Positions 47,269 to 56,458 of a stretch of 64,000 nucleotides of DNA are shown in pieces. Under the pieces are notes generated by a model, which was not told the DNA's origin, ran no database searches, and was given only the letters and a program-made list of their open reading frames with translations. The DNA lies in assembly GCF_003606385.1 (NCBI RefSeq), contig NZ_CP032514.1:1674001-1738000 (forward strand). Reading direction: 5' to 3'. This DNA is from Actinomyces lilanjuaniae. GTDB taxonomy: Bacteria > Actinomycetota > Actinomycetes > Actinomycetales > Actinomycetaceae. The stretch's first letter is position 1; each line of letters opens with the position of its first letter. Made by a program: the position numbers and the translations under genes.

Positions 47269-48642
47269 TCAGGTGACTGTCGTCATCAGCGGGACAGTCG
47301 TCTCTGCCCTTGTCAGGGAGCCGTGGACGCCGCGCATCGCCAGCGCGGCCTGGGAATGGACACGCGAGTCCACCAGGACCCAGGTGCCCTCCATAGCAAC
47401 CACGACGTCACCGGTGACGTCACGGGCCCTCGGCCCCAGGGGGCCGAGGTGGACGGCGGCCTCCTGCCGGGTGCCGACCCAGGCGGCGCGAGGCCCCAGC
47501 CGCTGGCGCCAGCGCTGGGCGACCTCCTGAGCCAGTGCCCCGTCAGCGTGCGGCAGGTGCAGGTGCGTGAACCGGGGCTCCCCGGCGACGGCCACCACGT
47601 CGCGAGCGAGGTCGGGGTGATCTGCCAGGTCCACCCTGTGCGCGGCATCGGTATCAACCATGCCGTGGTCGGCTGTCAGGAGGAGCCGGGTACCAGGCGG
47701 TACCCGGCGCTGCAGCTCTGCCAGCGCGGCGTCAAGACGCTCAAGCTGCTCCAGCCACTGGTGGCTGCGCCAGCCGTGGTGGTGCCCGGTGTGGTCAAGC
47801 TCACCGACGTAGAGGTACACCAGCGGAGTACCTGACCGCAGCGCCCTGGCCGCCTGTCCGGGGCGCTCCTCAAGACGGTCTGCCCCCAAGTGGGTCGTGC
47901 CCCGCAGCGCCGCCTCGGTGAGGCCGGAGCCGACGAAGCGGGCGGGCCCCACGCTTGCCGCTAGGCCGGTCCTGCCCGGAGCGGTCCCGGGCTCACGGCG
48001 AAGCCGCTCAAAGACTGTCGGGACGTCCTGCCAGGACCTGGGGTCCAGGGCACTTCCCTGCCAGGAGACGAGGCTGAGCAGCTGGTCCGCGCTGGGGACG
48101 GTCCCCTCGGGCAGGCGGCCGCCCAGAAGCGGGTTGAGCACGCAGTAGCCCACCATCCCGGTCGTGCCCGGCAGCGCGGTCGTGCCTAGGGTGGTCAGCG
48201 CGGCTGCCGTGGTCGTCGGCCTGCAGGTCGTCAGCCCCGCCCCGGTGCCGGAGCCGGTTAGCGCGGACCACTGGCGCAGGACCGGGGCGTGCCCGCGCCG
48301 CTGGTCCAGGAGCTCTGCACCCAGCCCGTCCACCAGCACGACGACAGTCGGCCTTGGTTCGGACAGGCCCCACGCACGAGCGCACCGGAGGGCCTGGTCG
48401 TGAGCCAGGACGGCCTCACCCAGGACCGGGTCGCCCACGTCGGCCAGCACCAGGCCCGCGCCGACAGCGGCGGCTGCCAGGACCTGGCGCAGGCCCGCAT
48501 GCTGCGTGCCTGCGGGAGTCGCAGCGCCAGGCACCACGTCACCGATGGGCGCGCCGGATACCGCAGGTACTGCACCCGGTGCCGTGTCCGCCGTGTCCTG
48601 GGTACGCGGGGGGCACCGGCTCCCCCCGGGATCGCCGCTCAC
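47269..48642 (-). CDS. Alkaline phosphatase-superfamily phosphodiesterase/nucleotide pyrophosphatase
   Basis: A 457-residue metal-dependent hydrolase. VVVLVDGLGAELL gives the first metal Asp. CRPTTTAAALTTLGTTALPG carries the Thr nucleophile. YVGELDHTGHHHGWRSHQW and LLTADHGMVD are the remaining Asp/His metal ligands. The architecture is that of type I phosphodiesterases. No signal peptide is visible, so it acts in the cytoplasm. Its GTG start overlaps the stop of the DUF5998 gene by four bases, so they are co-translated. Confidence 0.87.
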   Translation of the reverse strand: MSGDPGGSRCPPRTQDTADTAPGAVPAVSGAPIGDVVPGAATPAGTQHAGLRQVLAAAAVGAGLVLADVGDPVLGEAVLAHDQALRCARAWGLSEPRPTVVVLVDGLGAELLDQRRGHAPVLRQWSALTGSGTGAGLTTCRPTTTAAALTTLGTTALPGTTGMVGYCVLNPLLGGRLPEGTVPSADQLLSLVSWQGSALDPRSWQDVPTVFERLRREPGTAPGRTGLAASVGPARFVGSGLTEAALRGTTHLGADRLEERPGQAARALRSGTPLVYLYVGELDHTGHHHGWRSHQWLEQLERLDAALAELQRRVPPGTRLLLTADHGMVDTDAAHRVDLADHPDLARDVVAVAGEPRFTHLHLPHADGALAQEVAQRWRQRLGPRAAWVGTRQEAAVHLGPLGPRARDVTGDVVVAMEGTWVLVDSRVHSQAALAMRGVHGSLTRAETTVPLMTTVT

Positions 48643-49238
48643 GAGCCTGCCGCAGCCTGAGCCGTGGCCCGGGACAGGGCTCGGGCAAAGGCCTCGGCGC
48701 GGGCCAGGGCAGCGTCCCCCTCCACACCGGCGGCGATCCGCAGGGCGATGTCGTCAGGAGCCAGGACTCCCGACATCCCGTGGTCAGCCTGGCAGTCCGG
48801 GTCACCGCAGGTCACAGGCTCCAGGTCGATGCGGCGCACCGCCCCCCAGGAGACGGCGATCGTCATCTCCGTGAGGGTCCCGCCCCCTGCTGCGGGCTCG
48901 CTGACCCCCCGGGTCAGGGCCACCGAGCGGACACGACTGACCGGGACGGCCTCAGAGGTGGCCAGGGCGCCGGGGCGGCCGTCCTCCCGCGGGGCGTCGT
49001 CGACGTGGACGACGATGAGTCGGCTGGGGGTCAGAGCCAGGACGGTGAGGTGCCGGTGGACCGCGTCGGCAAACGTGGTCTCGGCGTGGACCAGGCTGAT
49101 CGTGACCTCCTCCTCGCCAGCCGCCAGGGCCAGGGTGTCCAGGACCAGCTCGGGGTAGTAGCCGGCGCGCTCCACCTCCAGCGCCAGGGCGCCGTCCGCG
49201 TGGGTGTCGTGGGAAGCCCGTCGTCGCGTGGGAGTCAT
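48639..49238 (-). CDS. DUF5998 family protein
   Basis: A 199-residue protein of an actinobacterial family of unknown function. The conserved run is ERAGYYPELVLDTLALAAGE, TFADAVHRHLTVLALTPSRL, VVHVDD and SVALTRGVSEP; the PH-like beta pattern is suggestive. PVTCGDPDCQADHGMSG has two Cys in a DPDC-x-DHG motif typical of the family. It is upstream of, and overlaps, the phosphodiesterase gene. Confidence 0.82.
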   Translation of the reverse strand: MTPTRRRASHDTHADGALALEVERAGYYPELVLDTLALAAGEEEVTISLVHAETTFADAVHRHLTVLALTPSRLIVVHVDDAPREDGRPGALATSEAVPVSRVRSVALTRGVSEPAAGGGTLTEMTIAVSWGAVRRIDLEPVTCGDPDCQADHGMSGVLAPDDIALRIAAGVEGDAALARAEAFARALSRATAQAAAGS

Positions 49239-49337
49239 GCCCGAATTGTGCCACCTGCGCCCCGTCGCCTCCGTTGGAGCGGTCACGGGTCGGGTGTCGT
49301 GGTGACAGCCTTCCCTGGCTGTGGCGACAATGCGCCT

Positions 49338-51869
49338 ATGTCGAAGTCCGCCTCCACCCAGGCCCCTCCCCCAGACGACGGAGAGATCGTCGAGCTCGAC
49401 CTGTCCACGGAGATGCGCACCAGCTTTCTGGAGTACGCCTACTCCGTCATCTACGCCCGCGCCCTGCCTGACGCCCGTGACGGCCTCAAGCCGGTCCAGC
49501 GGCGGATCCTGTTCCAGATGGACCGCATGGGGCTGCGCCCGGACCGTCCTCACGTCAAGTGCTCCCGTGTCGTCGGTGACGTCATGGGCCGCCTCCACCC
49601 CCACGGCGACGTCGCGATCTACGAGGCCCTGGTGCGCCAGGCCCAGCCCTTCACGATGCGGCTGCCCCTGGTGGACGGTCACGGCAACTTCGGCTCCCTG
49701 GACGACGGCCCCGCAGCGGCCCGCTACACCGAGGCCCGCCTGGCGGCCTCCGCGCTGGCGCTGACGGCGGACATCGACGAGGACACGGTCGACTTCTCCC
49801 CCAACTACGACTACACGCTCACCGAGCCCGGCGTCCTTCCCGCGGCCTTCCCTAACCTCCTGGTCAACGGAGCCTCGGGAATCGCCGTGGGCATGGCCAC
49901 GAACATGCCTCCCCACAACCTGGTGGAGGTGGTCGCCGCCGCCCGCCACCTGCTGGAGCACCCGGAGGCCACCCTGGAGGACCTCATGGCGCTGGTGCCC
50001 GGGCCAGACCTGCCCGCCGGGGGTGTGGTCGTCGGCCTGGACGGCATCCGGGAGGCCTACCGCACAGGCCGGGGGAAGTTCCTTACCCGTGCAACCGCCC
50101 ACATCGAGTCCATCGGGCCGCGCCGCAAGGGCATCGTCTTCACCGAGCTGCCCTACCTGGTGGGCCCGGAGAAGGTCATCGCCCGTATCAAGGACGCCGT
50201 GGCCTCCAAGAAGCTCCAGGGCGTCACCGACGTCAATGACCTGACCGACCGCAAGAACGGCACCCGCCTGGTCGTGGGGGTCAAGAACGGCTACAACCCG
50301 GAGGCCGTGCTCGCCCAGCTCTACAGGCACACCCCGCTGGAGGACTCCTTCGGGATCAACAACGTGTGCCTGGTTGAGGGGCAGCCGCGCACTCTGGGGC
50401 TGCGCGGGCTCCTGGAGGTGTTCCTGCGCCACCGCACCGAGGTCGTCACCCGCCGCACCCGGTTCCGACTGGAACGGCGCCGTGAGCGGGCGCACCTGGT
50501 TGACGGCCTGCTCATCGCCATCCTGGACATCGACGAGGTCATTGCCGTCATCCGCTCCTCCCAGGACGCCGAGGCCGCACGCACCAGGCTCCAGCAGGTC
50601 TTTGACCTCACCGAGGTTCAGGCGGCCTACATCCTGGAGCTCCAGCTGCGTCGGCTCACCAGGTACTCCGTTATCGAGCTGGAGAAGGAGAAGGAGGAGC
50701 TGGCCCGGGAGATCGGCAGACTGGAGGCGGTGCTGGCTGACGAGGCCCTGCTGCGCGACGTGGTCTCCCGCGAGCTGGCCGCCGTGGCCGAGGAGTTCGG
50801 CACGCCACGGCGCACCGTGCTGCTGGAGTCCTCCGGCGAGGACGTCGTGGGGGCCGCCCAGGTCTCGGACAGGGCAGAGGCGGGGGGAGGACCAGGCTCA
50901 GCCCCCCGGCACCAGGCGGTGGCACTCACGGCCGGTAGCACGCAGGTACCCCTGACTGTCCCCGACGTACCCTGTCAGGTGCTCCTGTCCGCCACAGGCC
51001 TGGTCGCGCGCACCAGCGGCCCTGAGCCGGTAGCCCGCACCGGTGCCCGTCGCCCGCACGACGCCCTGACCTCCCAGGTCCCAGCCACGACGCGCGGCAC
51101 GGTCGGTGCCGTGACGGACACCGGGCGCCTCGTCCTCATGGACGTGGTCTCCGTGCCAGAGGTCGAGCGGACCGGGGAGGCACCCTCCCTGGCCGGCTGC
51201 GCACCGGTGCACCAGCTGGTAGACACCGCCTCCGGGGAGAAGGTGGTCGGGCTGGTCCCCGTAGGCCCCGCCCAGACCGACCCCGTGGTCCTCGTGACGG
51301 CCCAGGGCGTGGTCAAGCGGGTACGTCCCGGGGACGAGCCCCGCAACGGCCAGACCTGGGGGGTCATCTCCCTGTCCGAGGGGGACCGGGTGGTGTGCGC
51401 AACCACTGCCGCCGACTCCGACTTCCTCGCCCTGGTCTCCTCCGACGCCCAGCTGCTGCGCTTCCAGGCCGCCAGGGTCCGGCCCCAGGGTCGGGGCGCC
51501 GCCGGGATGGCAGGCATCTCCCTGCGCCCCGGAGCCCGGGTGGTCTTTGGCGGAGCCGTCCCTGAGGAGCTGGTTGCCGAGGCCGTGGTGGTGACCGTCG
51601 CCGGTGCCGGGCAGACACTGCCCGGCACCGGCGGAGGCAGCGTCAAGGTCACTCCCCTGGACCGCTACCCGGCCAAGGGACGTGCCACGGCGGGTGTGCG
51701 CACGCACCGCTTCCTCCACGGAGAGCATGAGCTGGTGCTGGCGTGGGTCGGCGTGGCCCCCGTCAGGGCAGTGCGCTCTGGCGGCAGACCGACCCCTCTG
51801 CCGGAGCCTGACGAGCGCCGGGACGGCTCGGGGACCCAGCCAGACTCGCCAGTCACCGGAGTCGGCTGA
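49338..51869 (+). CDS. parC: DNA topoisomerase IV subunit A
   Basis: An 843-residue DNA breakage-reunion subunit. SFLEYAYSVIYARALPDARD, GDVMGRLHPHGDVAIYEALV (quinolone-resistance region) and DDGPAAARYTEARL with the catalytic Tyr are clear. The coiled-coil arm includes ELEKEKEELAREIGRLEAV. The C-terminal pinwheel has blades such as VVLVTAQGVVKRVRPGDE; no GyrA-box (QRRGGKG) is present, which favours ParC over GyrA. After residue 510 there is a Gly/Ala linker. parE lies 1.4 kb away on the other strand, across a GNAT gene. Confidence 0.9.
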   Translation: MSKSASTQAPPPDDGEIVELDLSTEMRTSFLEYAYSVIYARALPDARDGLKPVQRRILFQMDRMGLRPDRPHVKCSRVVGDVMGRLHPHGDVAIYEALVRQAQPFTMRLPLVDGHGNFGSLDDGPAAARYTEARLAASALALTADIDEDTVDFSPNYDYTLTEPGVLPAAFPNLLVNGASGIAVGMATNMPPHNLVEVVAAARHLLEHPEATLEDLMALVPGPDLPAGGVVVGLDGIREAYRTGRGKFLTRATAHIESIGPRRKGIVFTELPYLVGPEKVIARIKDAVASKKLQGVTDVNDLTDRKNGTRLVVGVKNGYNPEAVLAQLYRHTPLEDSFGINNVCLVEGQPRTLGLRGLLEVFLRHRTEVVTRRTRFRLERRRERAHLVDGLLIAILDIDEVIAVIRSSQDAEAARTRLQQVFDLTEVQAAYILELQLRRLTRYSVIELEKEKEELAREIGRLEAVLADEALLRDVVSRELAAVAEEFGTPRRTVLLESSGEDVVGAAQVSDRAEAGGGPGSAPRHQAVALTAGSTQVPLTVPDVPCQVLLSATGLVARTSGPEPVARTGARRPHDALTSQVPATTRGTVGAVTDTGRLVLMDVVSVPEVERTGEAPSLAGCAPVHQLVDTASGEKVVGLVPVGPAQTDPVVLVTAQGVVKRVRPGDEPRNGQTWGVISLSEGDRVVCATTAADSDFLALVSSDAQLLRFQAARVRPQGRGAAGMAGISLRPGARVVFGGAVPEELVAEAVVVTVAGAGQTLPGTGGGSVKVTPLDRYPAKGRATAGVRTHRFLHGEHELVLAWVGVAPVRAVRSGGRPTPLPEPDERRDGSGTQPDSPVTGVG

Positions 51870-51982
51870 GCTGCGGGTACCCGGCTGATGACCCTGCGGA
51901 GTGCGCCTGTGTGCCTGGCTGGAGCCCCTACCCGCCCCGCGGCACGCCAGCACACGGCCCAGGTCTGACGTGCCAGCCGCCT

Positions 51983-53047
51983 CTACACGTCCAGGACGTA
52001 GAGGACTGTCCCGCGCGTGGGCTCGTAGCCCAGGGACTCGTACAGGTCAACCGCTCCTGAGGGGTTGTCCGTGTCCACGCCTGCGGCCGCGTACTCCATG
52101 CCGTCAACCGCGTAGGCCTGCATGGCGGCACACAGCAGTGCCGAGCCCACGCGTCGGCTGCGGTAGTCACGCAGCACACCCAGCATGTCGGTGTAGCCCT
52201 CTGTCCAGCCCAGAGCCTCCCAGTCCTGCTCGTAGCGGCTGGAGCGAAGGTAGCCGGCCACCCGGGCACGGTCGCCGGAGCGGTCCATGGCGACAAAGCT
52301 CCAGCGGGGCGCGAAGTAGGCGTCTCCCTGCGCCCACTCCTCGGGGGTCAGGCTCCGCGAGCCCCAGCCCTCTCCTATGGCCTGGTTGTGCGCCCGGCGT
52401 ACAGCGTCGTCAATCTCGGGCGTCCACGGCTCGACCCGCAGGAAGCCGTCCAGCTGGACCACCGGGATGTCCAGGGCCAGGGAGCGACGTACCTCGCGGT
52501 ACCAGCGGCGGGGCTCGAAGCCCATGTGCCTCAGGTGCTCCTGCATCCGCTCGTCACCCTCCAGGACCGTGGTGACCACGTGGGCAGGCTGGTGCCGCGC
52601 CCTGGGACCGGCGGAGTCGGCCAGCGAGACCGCCCGCTCGGCCCCTACGAGGTGGCGCGCCCGCTCAGCCTGCCAGTGCAGCAGCGAGCGCCCGATCCCC
52701 TGCCCACGCCTGCTCGGGTCCACGACCCCGGTCATGGAGGCGTAGATCTCCCCAGCAGGGCGCAGACGTACCAGCCCGAAGGCACGCATGACCCCCTCCT
52801 CGTCGCGGCCTGCGACACCGGAGTAGGTGGGATCGATGAAGTACTCGGCGGTCTCCTGGGCGGTGGTCCGGTAGGGGGGGTCGTCCACCGTCTCTGCGCG
52901 GGAGATGAGAGCGGCGAGCTCGGTGTTGTCCTCAGGGCTCAGCGGCATCCACGACAGCTGGCGCGACAGCGAGGACCGGGGTCCGGGACGCAGCATGGCC
53001 CACGGGGACCAGCCCCCGCCACGAGGGGAACCATAGACTGGAGCCAT
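51983..53047 (-). CDS. Tandem GNAT acetyltransferase (MshD-like architecture)
   Basis: A 354-residue protein with two GNAT domains. The first has MTGVVDPSRRGQGIGRSLLH as its acetyl-CoA loop (residues about 105-124). The second has LGVLRDYRSRRVGSALLCAA and DTDNPSGAVDLYESLGYEPT. Two-domain GNATs in actinobacteria include mycothiol synthase MshD, but pocket residues cannot be judged here, so only the architecture is claimed. AAGGAGGGC precedes the start, nine bases away. Confidence 0.8.
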   Translation of the reverse strand: MAPVYGSPRGGGWSPWAMLRPGPRSSLSRQLSWMPLSPEDNTELAALISRAETVDDPPYRTTAQETAEYFIDPTYSGVAGRDEEGVMRAFGLVRLRPAGEIYASMTGVVDPSRRGQGIGRSLLHWQAERARHLVGAERAVSLADSAGPRARHQPAHVVTTVLEGDERMQEHLRHMGFEPRRWYREVRRSLALDIPVVQLDGFLRVEPWTPEIDDAVRRAHNQAIGEGWGSRSLTPEEWAQGDAYFAPRWSFVAMDRSGDRARVAGYLRSSRYEQDWEALGWTEGYTDMLGVLRDYRSRRVGSALLCAAMQAYAVDGMEYAAAGVDTDNPSGAVDLYESLGYEPTRGTVLYVLDV

Positions 53048-53266
53048 AAGACGCCCTCCTTCGGGTAGGGCCGGACCTGTCGGAGGTGTCCGGGGCTATC
53101 AAGGCTGGCAGGGCAGGACCGGGGCAAAGCCTACCTCAGGTCCGTCGGACGGCGAGTACGGCCTCCCTACCTGCGGCCTGTACCAGCCCGTCGACCTACT
53201 CAGCGCGCCACGCGTCGTCACCAGTCTGGTCGCTGCCACCGCCTGTCCGAGGCCTGCTAGAGGTTC

Positions 53267-55660
53267 TCAGGCGTCGATGCGCCCCCGGTCCACGTCCCTG
53301 GCGCCCTGGACAATAAAGTCCCGGCGCGGCTCCACCGAGCTGCCCATAAGGAGCTCGAAGACGGACTCCGCCCGGACAACCTCCGCCTCGTCAGCCAGGG
53401 TGATGCGCCGCAGGGTGCGGTGCTCGGGCTCCATCGTGGTCTCGGCCAGCTGGTGGGCATCCATCTCCCCCAGGCCCTTGTAGCGCTGGGGCTCCTTGAC
53501 GCTGCGCCCCGAGCGCTCCAGGCGTTGGAGGGTGGTCACCAGCTCCTCGTCGGAGTAGGTGTAGATGACCTCCTTCTTACGCCGCCCCCTGCCTGCCACC
53601 TCGATACGGTGCAGGGGCGGGACGGCGGCGAAGACCCGCCCGGCCTCGATCATGGGGCGCATGTAGCGGAAGAAGAGGGTCAGCAGGAGGGTGCGGATAT
53701 GCGCGCCGTCCACGTCGGCGTCAGTCATGAGGATGACCTTGCCGTAGCGCGAGGCGCCGATGTCAAAGGTCCGCCCGGATCCGGCCCCAACCACCTGGAT
53801 GATGGCCGAGCACTCGGCGTTGCGCAGCATGTCCGCCTGGGAGGCCTTCTGGACGTTGAGGATCTTCCCACGGATCGGCAGCAGCGCCTGGAACTCGGAG
53901 TTACGGGCGTTCTTGGCTGTTCCCAGGGCGGAGTCACCCTCGACGATGAAGAGCTCAGAAGCCGCCACGTCGTCGCTGCGGCAGTCAGCCAGCTTGGCGG
54001 GCAGGGAGGAGGTCTCCAGGGCCGTCTTGCGCCGGGTGATCTCCTTGTGGAGGCGTGCCGATACCCGGGCGCGCATCTCCCCGACGATCTTCTCCTCCAG
54101 GGAGCGGGCCTGGGCCTTGAGGTCCCTCTTGGAGGAGGTCAGTAGGGCCGTCAGCTCGGTGTCCACCACCCTGGCCACGATCTGGCGTACGGGAGCCGTG
54201 CCCAGCACCTCCTTAGTCTGGCCCTCGAACTGGGGCTCGGGTACGCGCACGGTCACCACGGCGGTCAGGCCCGCCAGGATGTCGTCCTTCTCGACCCGCC
54301 CGTCACGGGAGGTAAGCTTCAGTGCCCGGGAGTCCGCCTCGATGCGCTTGCGCAGCACCCGGGTCAGGGCCTGCTCGAACCCGCTGAGGTGCGTGCCTCC
54401 CATCGGGGTGGCGATGATGTTGACGAAGGAGCGCTCCGTGGTGTCGTAACCGACCCCCCAGCGCAGGGCCACGTCCACGAGGCAGGTCCGCTCGACCTCG
54501 ACGGGGCGCAGGTGACCGCCCGCGTCCAGCTGCTGTACGGTCTCGGTGTAGGTGCCCTGGCCCGTCAGGCGGAAGGTGTCCGTCACGGAGCCGTCGGAGG
54601 CCAGGAAGTCCACGAAGTCAGCAGTCCCGCCCCGGGCGTGGAAGACCTCGGCGGTGTCTGGGCTGCTGGCAGAGATGCTGCCACGGGTAGTGTCGTTACC
54701 GCCCCTGTGAATCTGCCCGCTGGCGGAGAACAGGTCACCATCACCCACCCTGACGCCCTTCACGGCATCCGCGACACTGGCAGCATTCCTTTGTGTGCCT
54801 GTCGTGGCTACCCGCAGGGAGGGCTCGTGGACGGCGTCGTCGGTGGCGCCAGCGTCCGCCGCCGGCGTGGAGGAGGCGGCCATCGCCTCCTCCTGGGGAC
54901 GGTGGTCCTCCAGGCGCAGGGTGAGCCCGGGGACCAGGAAGCTGGTCTGGCGCAGCCGGGCTCGCAGCGCTCCGGCGTCGAACTCAGTCGGCCTGGGGAA
55001 GATCTGAGGGTCAGCCCAGTAGCGGACCCGGGTGCCGGTCACACCCGCCCTCACCTTGCCGACCACACGCAGCTGCGAGGCCTGGGTAAAGCCGGTGAAG
55101 GGAGACTCCGGGCTGCGCCCGGCGGAGTCGTCGAAGACCCCCGGCTCACCCCGGCGGAAGCTCATGGCATAAGTCTGGCCACCCCGGTCCACCTCCACGT
55201 CCATGCGGGCCGCCAGGGCGTTGACCACGGAGGCGCCCACCCCGTGGAGGCCGCCTGCGGCACCGTAGGAGCCCCCGCCGAACTTCCCTCCCGCGTGCAA
55301 CTTGGTGTAGACCAGCTCCACCCCTGTCAGCCCAGAGGAGGGCTCGACGTCCACTGGAACGCCGCGGCCGTTGTCACGCACCTCGATCGACCCGTCGTCG
55401 TGGACGGCCAGGGTGATGTCGTCCCCGTGGCCCTCCAGGGCCTCGTCAACGGCGTTGTCCAGGATCTCCCAGACGCAGTGCATGAGGCCGCGCTGGTCGG
55501 TGGAGCCGATGTACATGCCGGGGCGCTTGCGCACAGCCTCCAGCCCCTCCAGGACAGAGAGGTGACGGGCGGAGTAGGAGGTCTGAGCAGGCTGCTCAGA
55601 CCTGCCTGACGTGGTGGCAGGCTTGTCTGTACGGCTGGTTGCGGTCTTGGATGCGGGCAC
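53267..55660 (-). CDS. parE: DNA topoisomerase IV subunit B
   Basis: A 797-residue ATPase subunit. YSARHLSVLEGLEAVRKRPG starts the GHKL domain; EILDNAVDEALEGH, DNGRGVPVD and GAAGGLHGVGASVVNALA bind ATP. The TOPRIM part has FIVEGDSALGTAKNARN and MTDADVDGAHIRTLL, the metal-site acids. The C-terminal RYKGLGEMDAHQLAETTM is intact. An unusual insert of about 80 residues (near 255-340, Ala/Thr/Ser/Asp-rich) sits in the GHKL/transducer part before the GGTADFVDFL strand. GTG 55660 is used. A LexA-like box stands 24 bases upstream. Confidence 0.9.
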   Translation of the reverse strand: MPASKTATSRTDKPATTSGRSEQPAQTSYSARHLSVLEGLEAVRKRPGMYIGSTDQRGLMHCVWEILDNAVDEALEGHGDDITLAVHDDGSIEVRDNGRGVPVDVEPSSGLTGVELVYTKLHAGGKFGGGSYGAAGGLHGVGASVVNALAARMDVEVDRGGQTYAMSFRRGEPGVFDDSAGRSPESPFTGFTQASQLRVVGKVRAGVTGTRVRYWADPQIFPRPTEFDAGALRARLRQTSFLVPGLTLRLEDHRPQEEAMAASSTPAADAGATDDAVHEPSLRVATTGTQRNAASVADAVKGVRVGDGDLFSASGQIHRGGNDTTRGSISASSPDTAEVFHARGGTADFVDFLASDGSVTDTFRLTGQGTYTETVQQLDAGGHLRPVEVERTCLVDVALRWGVGYDTTERSFVNIIATPMGGTHLSGFEQALTRVLRKRIEADSRALKLTSRDGRVEKDDILAGLTAVVTVRVPEPQFEGQTKEVLGTAPVRQIVARVVDTELTALLTSSKRDLKAQARSLEEKIVGEMRARVSARLHKEITRRKTALETSSLPAKLADCRSDDVAASELFIVEGDSALGTAKNARNSEFQALLPIRGKILNVQKASQADMLRNAECSAIIQVVGAGSGRTFDIGASRYGKVILMTDADVDGAHIRTLLLTLFFRYMRPMIEAGRVFAAVPPLHRIEVAGRGRRKKEVIYTYSDEELVTTLQRLERSGRSVKEPQRYKGLGEMDAHQLAETTMEPEHRTLRRITLADEAEVVRAESVFELLMGSSVEPRRDFIVQGARDVDRGRIDA

Positions 55661-55683
55661 GGGCGAACCATAGCGGATCAGGG

Positions 55684-55699
55684 TCGAACAGGCGTTCTG
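55684..55699. promoter_or_regulatory. LexA-like box directly upstream of parE
   Basis: TCGAAC-AGGC-GTTCTG matches the consensus TCGAAC-N4-GTTCGA except for the last two bases. It lies 24-39 bases before the parE start codon. The match is better than that at dnaE2, but one site alone cannot prove control. Confidence 0.4.
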
Positions 55700-55923
55700 C
55701 CCCACCACAGGGAGGTAGAACGCCTCCGCGCCGCCAGGACCGGGCCAGGGCAGTCGCAGCAGGTACGCCTCTGCCGGGCGCCGACCCGCAGGGTGAGCCT
55801 GATGCAGGAGCTCGACCACCGCGCGGATTCCCACCGTTCGCCGTGGGCACAGGTGCTGCGCCCGGGGCGGAAGGAGGCCTCCCGGGTAGGATCCGCCTGG
55901 CTGGACGTGATGTCATTGGGGTC

Positions 55924-56190
55924 ATGAACGCAATGAGCACGACCACCGCCGCCGCGACCGAGGCGACCGCGGCGGCCCCTGCCAGCACCACCTCCACAGA
56001 CCAGGCCCGGCGTCCCCTCACGACTGCTGACCGCTGCGACGCCTGTGGTGCCCAGGCCTACGTCCGGGTGGTCCTCGCCTCCGGAGAGCTCCTCTTCTGC
56101 GCCCACCACGGCCGCGCCCACGCGGACGCCCTGCAGGCCAGCGCCCTGTTCGTCCAGGATGAGTCCGACCGCCTCCTGTCCCAGGACTGA
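55924..56190 (+). CDS. Small zinc-binding protein (DUF7455-type)
   Basis: An 88-residue protein. After an Ala/Thr-rich first 28 residues it reads PLTTADRCDACGAQAYVRVV and ELLFCAHHGRAHADAL. CxxC plus CxHH supplies a compact zinc site. This small family is common in actinobacteria, usually near sigma-factor or topoisomerase genes, as here; its role is unknown. ATG 55924 fits the family start. A strong terminator follows 30 bases after the stop. Confidence 0.85.
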   Translation: MNAMSTTTAAATEATAAAPASTTSTDQARRPLTTADRCDACGAQAYVRVVLASGELLFCAHHGRAHADALQASALFVQDESDRLLSQD

Positions 56191-56220
56191 CTGACCCAGC
56201 CCAGTCCAGCACTGACGTCC

Positions 56221-56255
56221 GTGATCCCCCCGGCCCCGGAGGCCGGGGGGATCAC
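56221..56255. terminator. Perfect GC-rich hairpin terminator
   Basis: A perfect 15-base stem (56221-56235 with 56241-56255) and a 5-base loop, just after the small zinc protein gene. The following sequence has several T-rich bases (CTCTTCCGGTTTCCG) but no clean T run. Confidence 0.8.
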
Positions 56256-56458
56256 TGCTCTTCCGGTTTCCGTTTTCCACTCTCCGACCTTCGGGTGCGT
56301 GCAGCGACGCCCCGGCGCTCCCCTCCCGTACCCGAGCCTCGCACACCGTCCCGGGGAAGGCTTGGGCAGGCCGTCAGGCTCCGGGCAGGCCGGGGCGGCA
56401 GACGGGTTACCTCTGAAGGAGCGGCTGCGTGGGTGCGGGTGTGTGGGGTTGGTGGGTT

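Noticed and set aside
48639..50495. 618-codon minus-strand frame ending in DUF5998
   Set aside because: Its first two thirds are antisense to parC. The DUF5998 protein starts at 49238.
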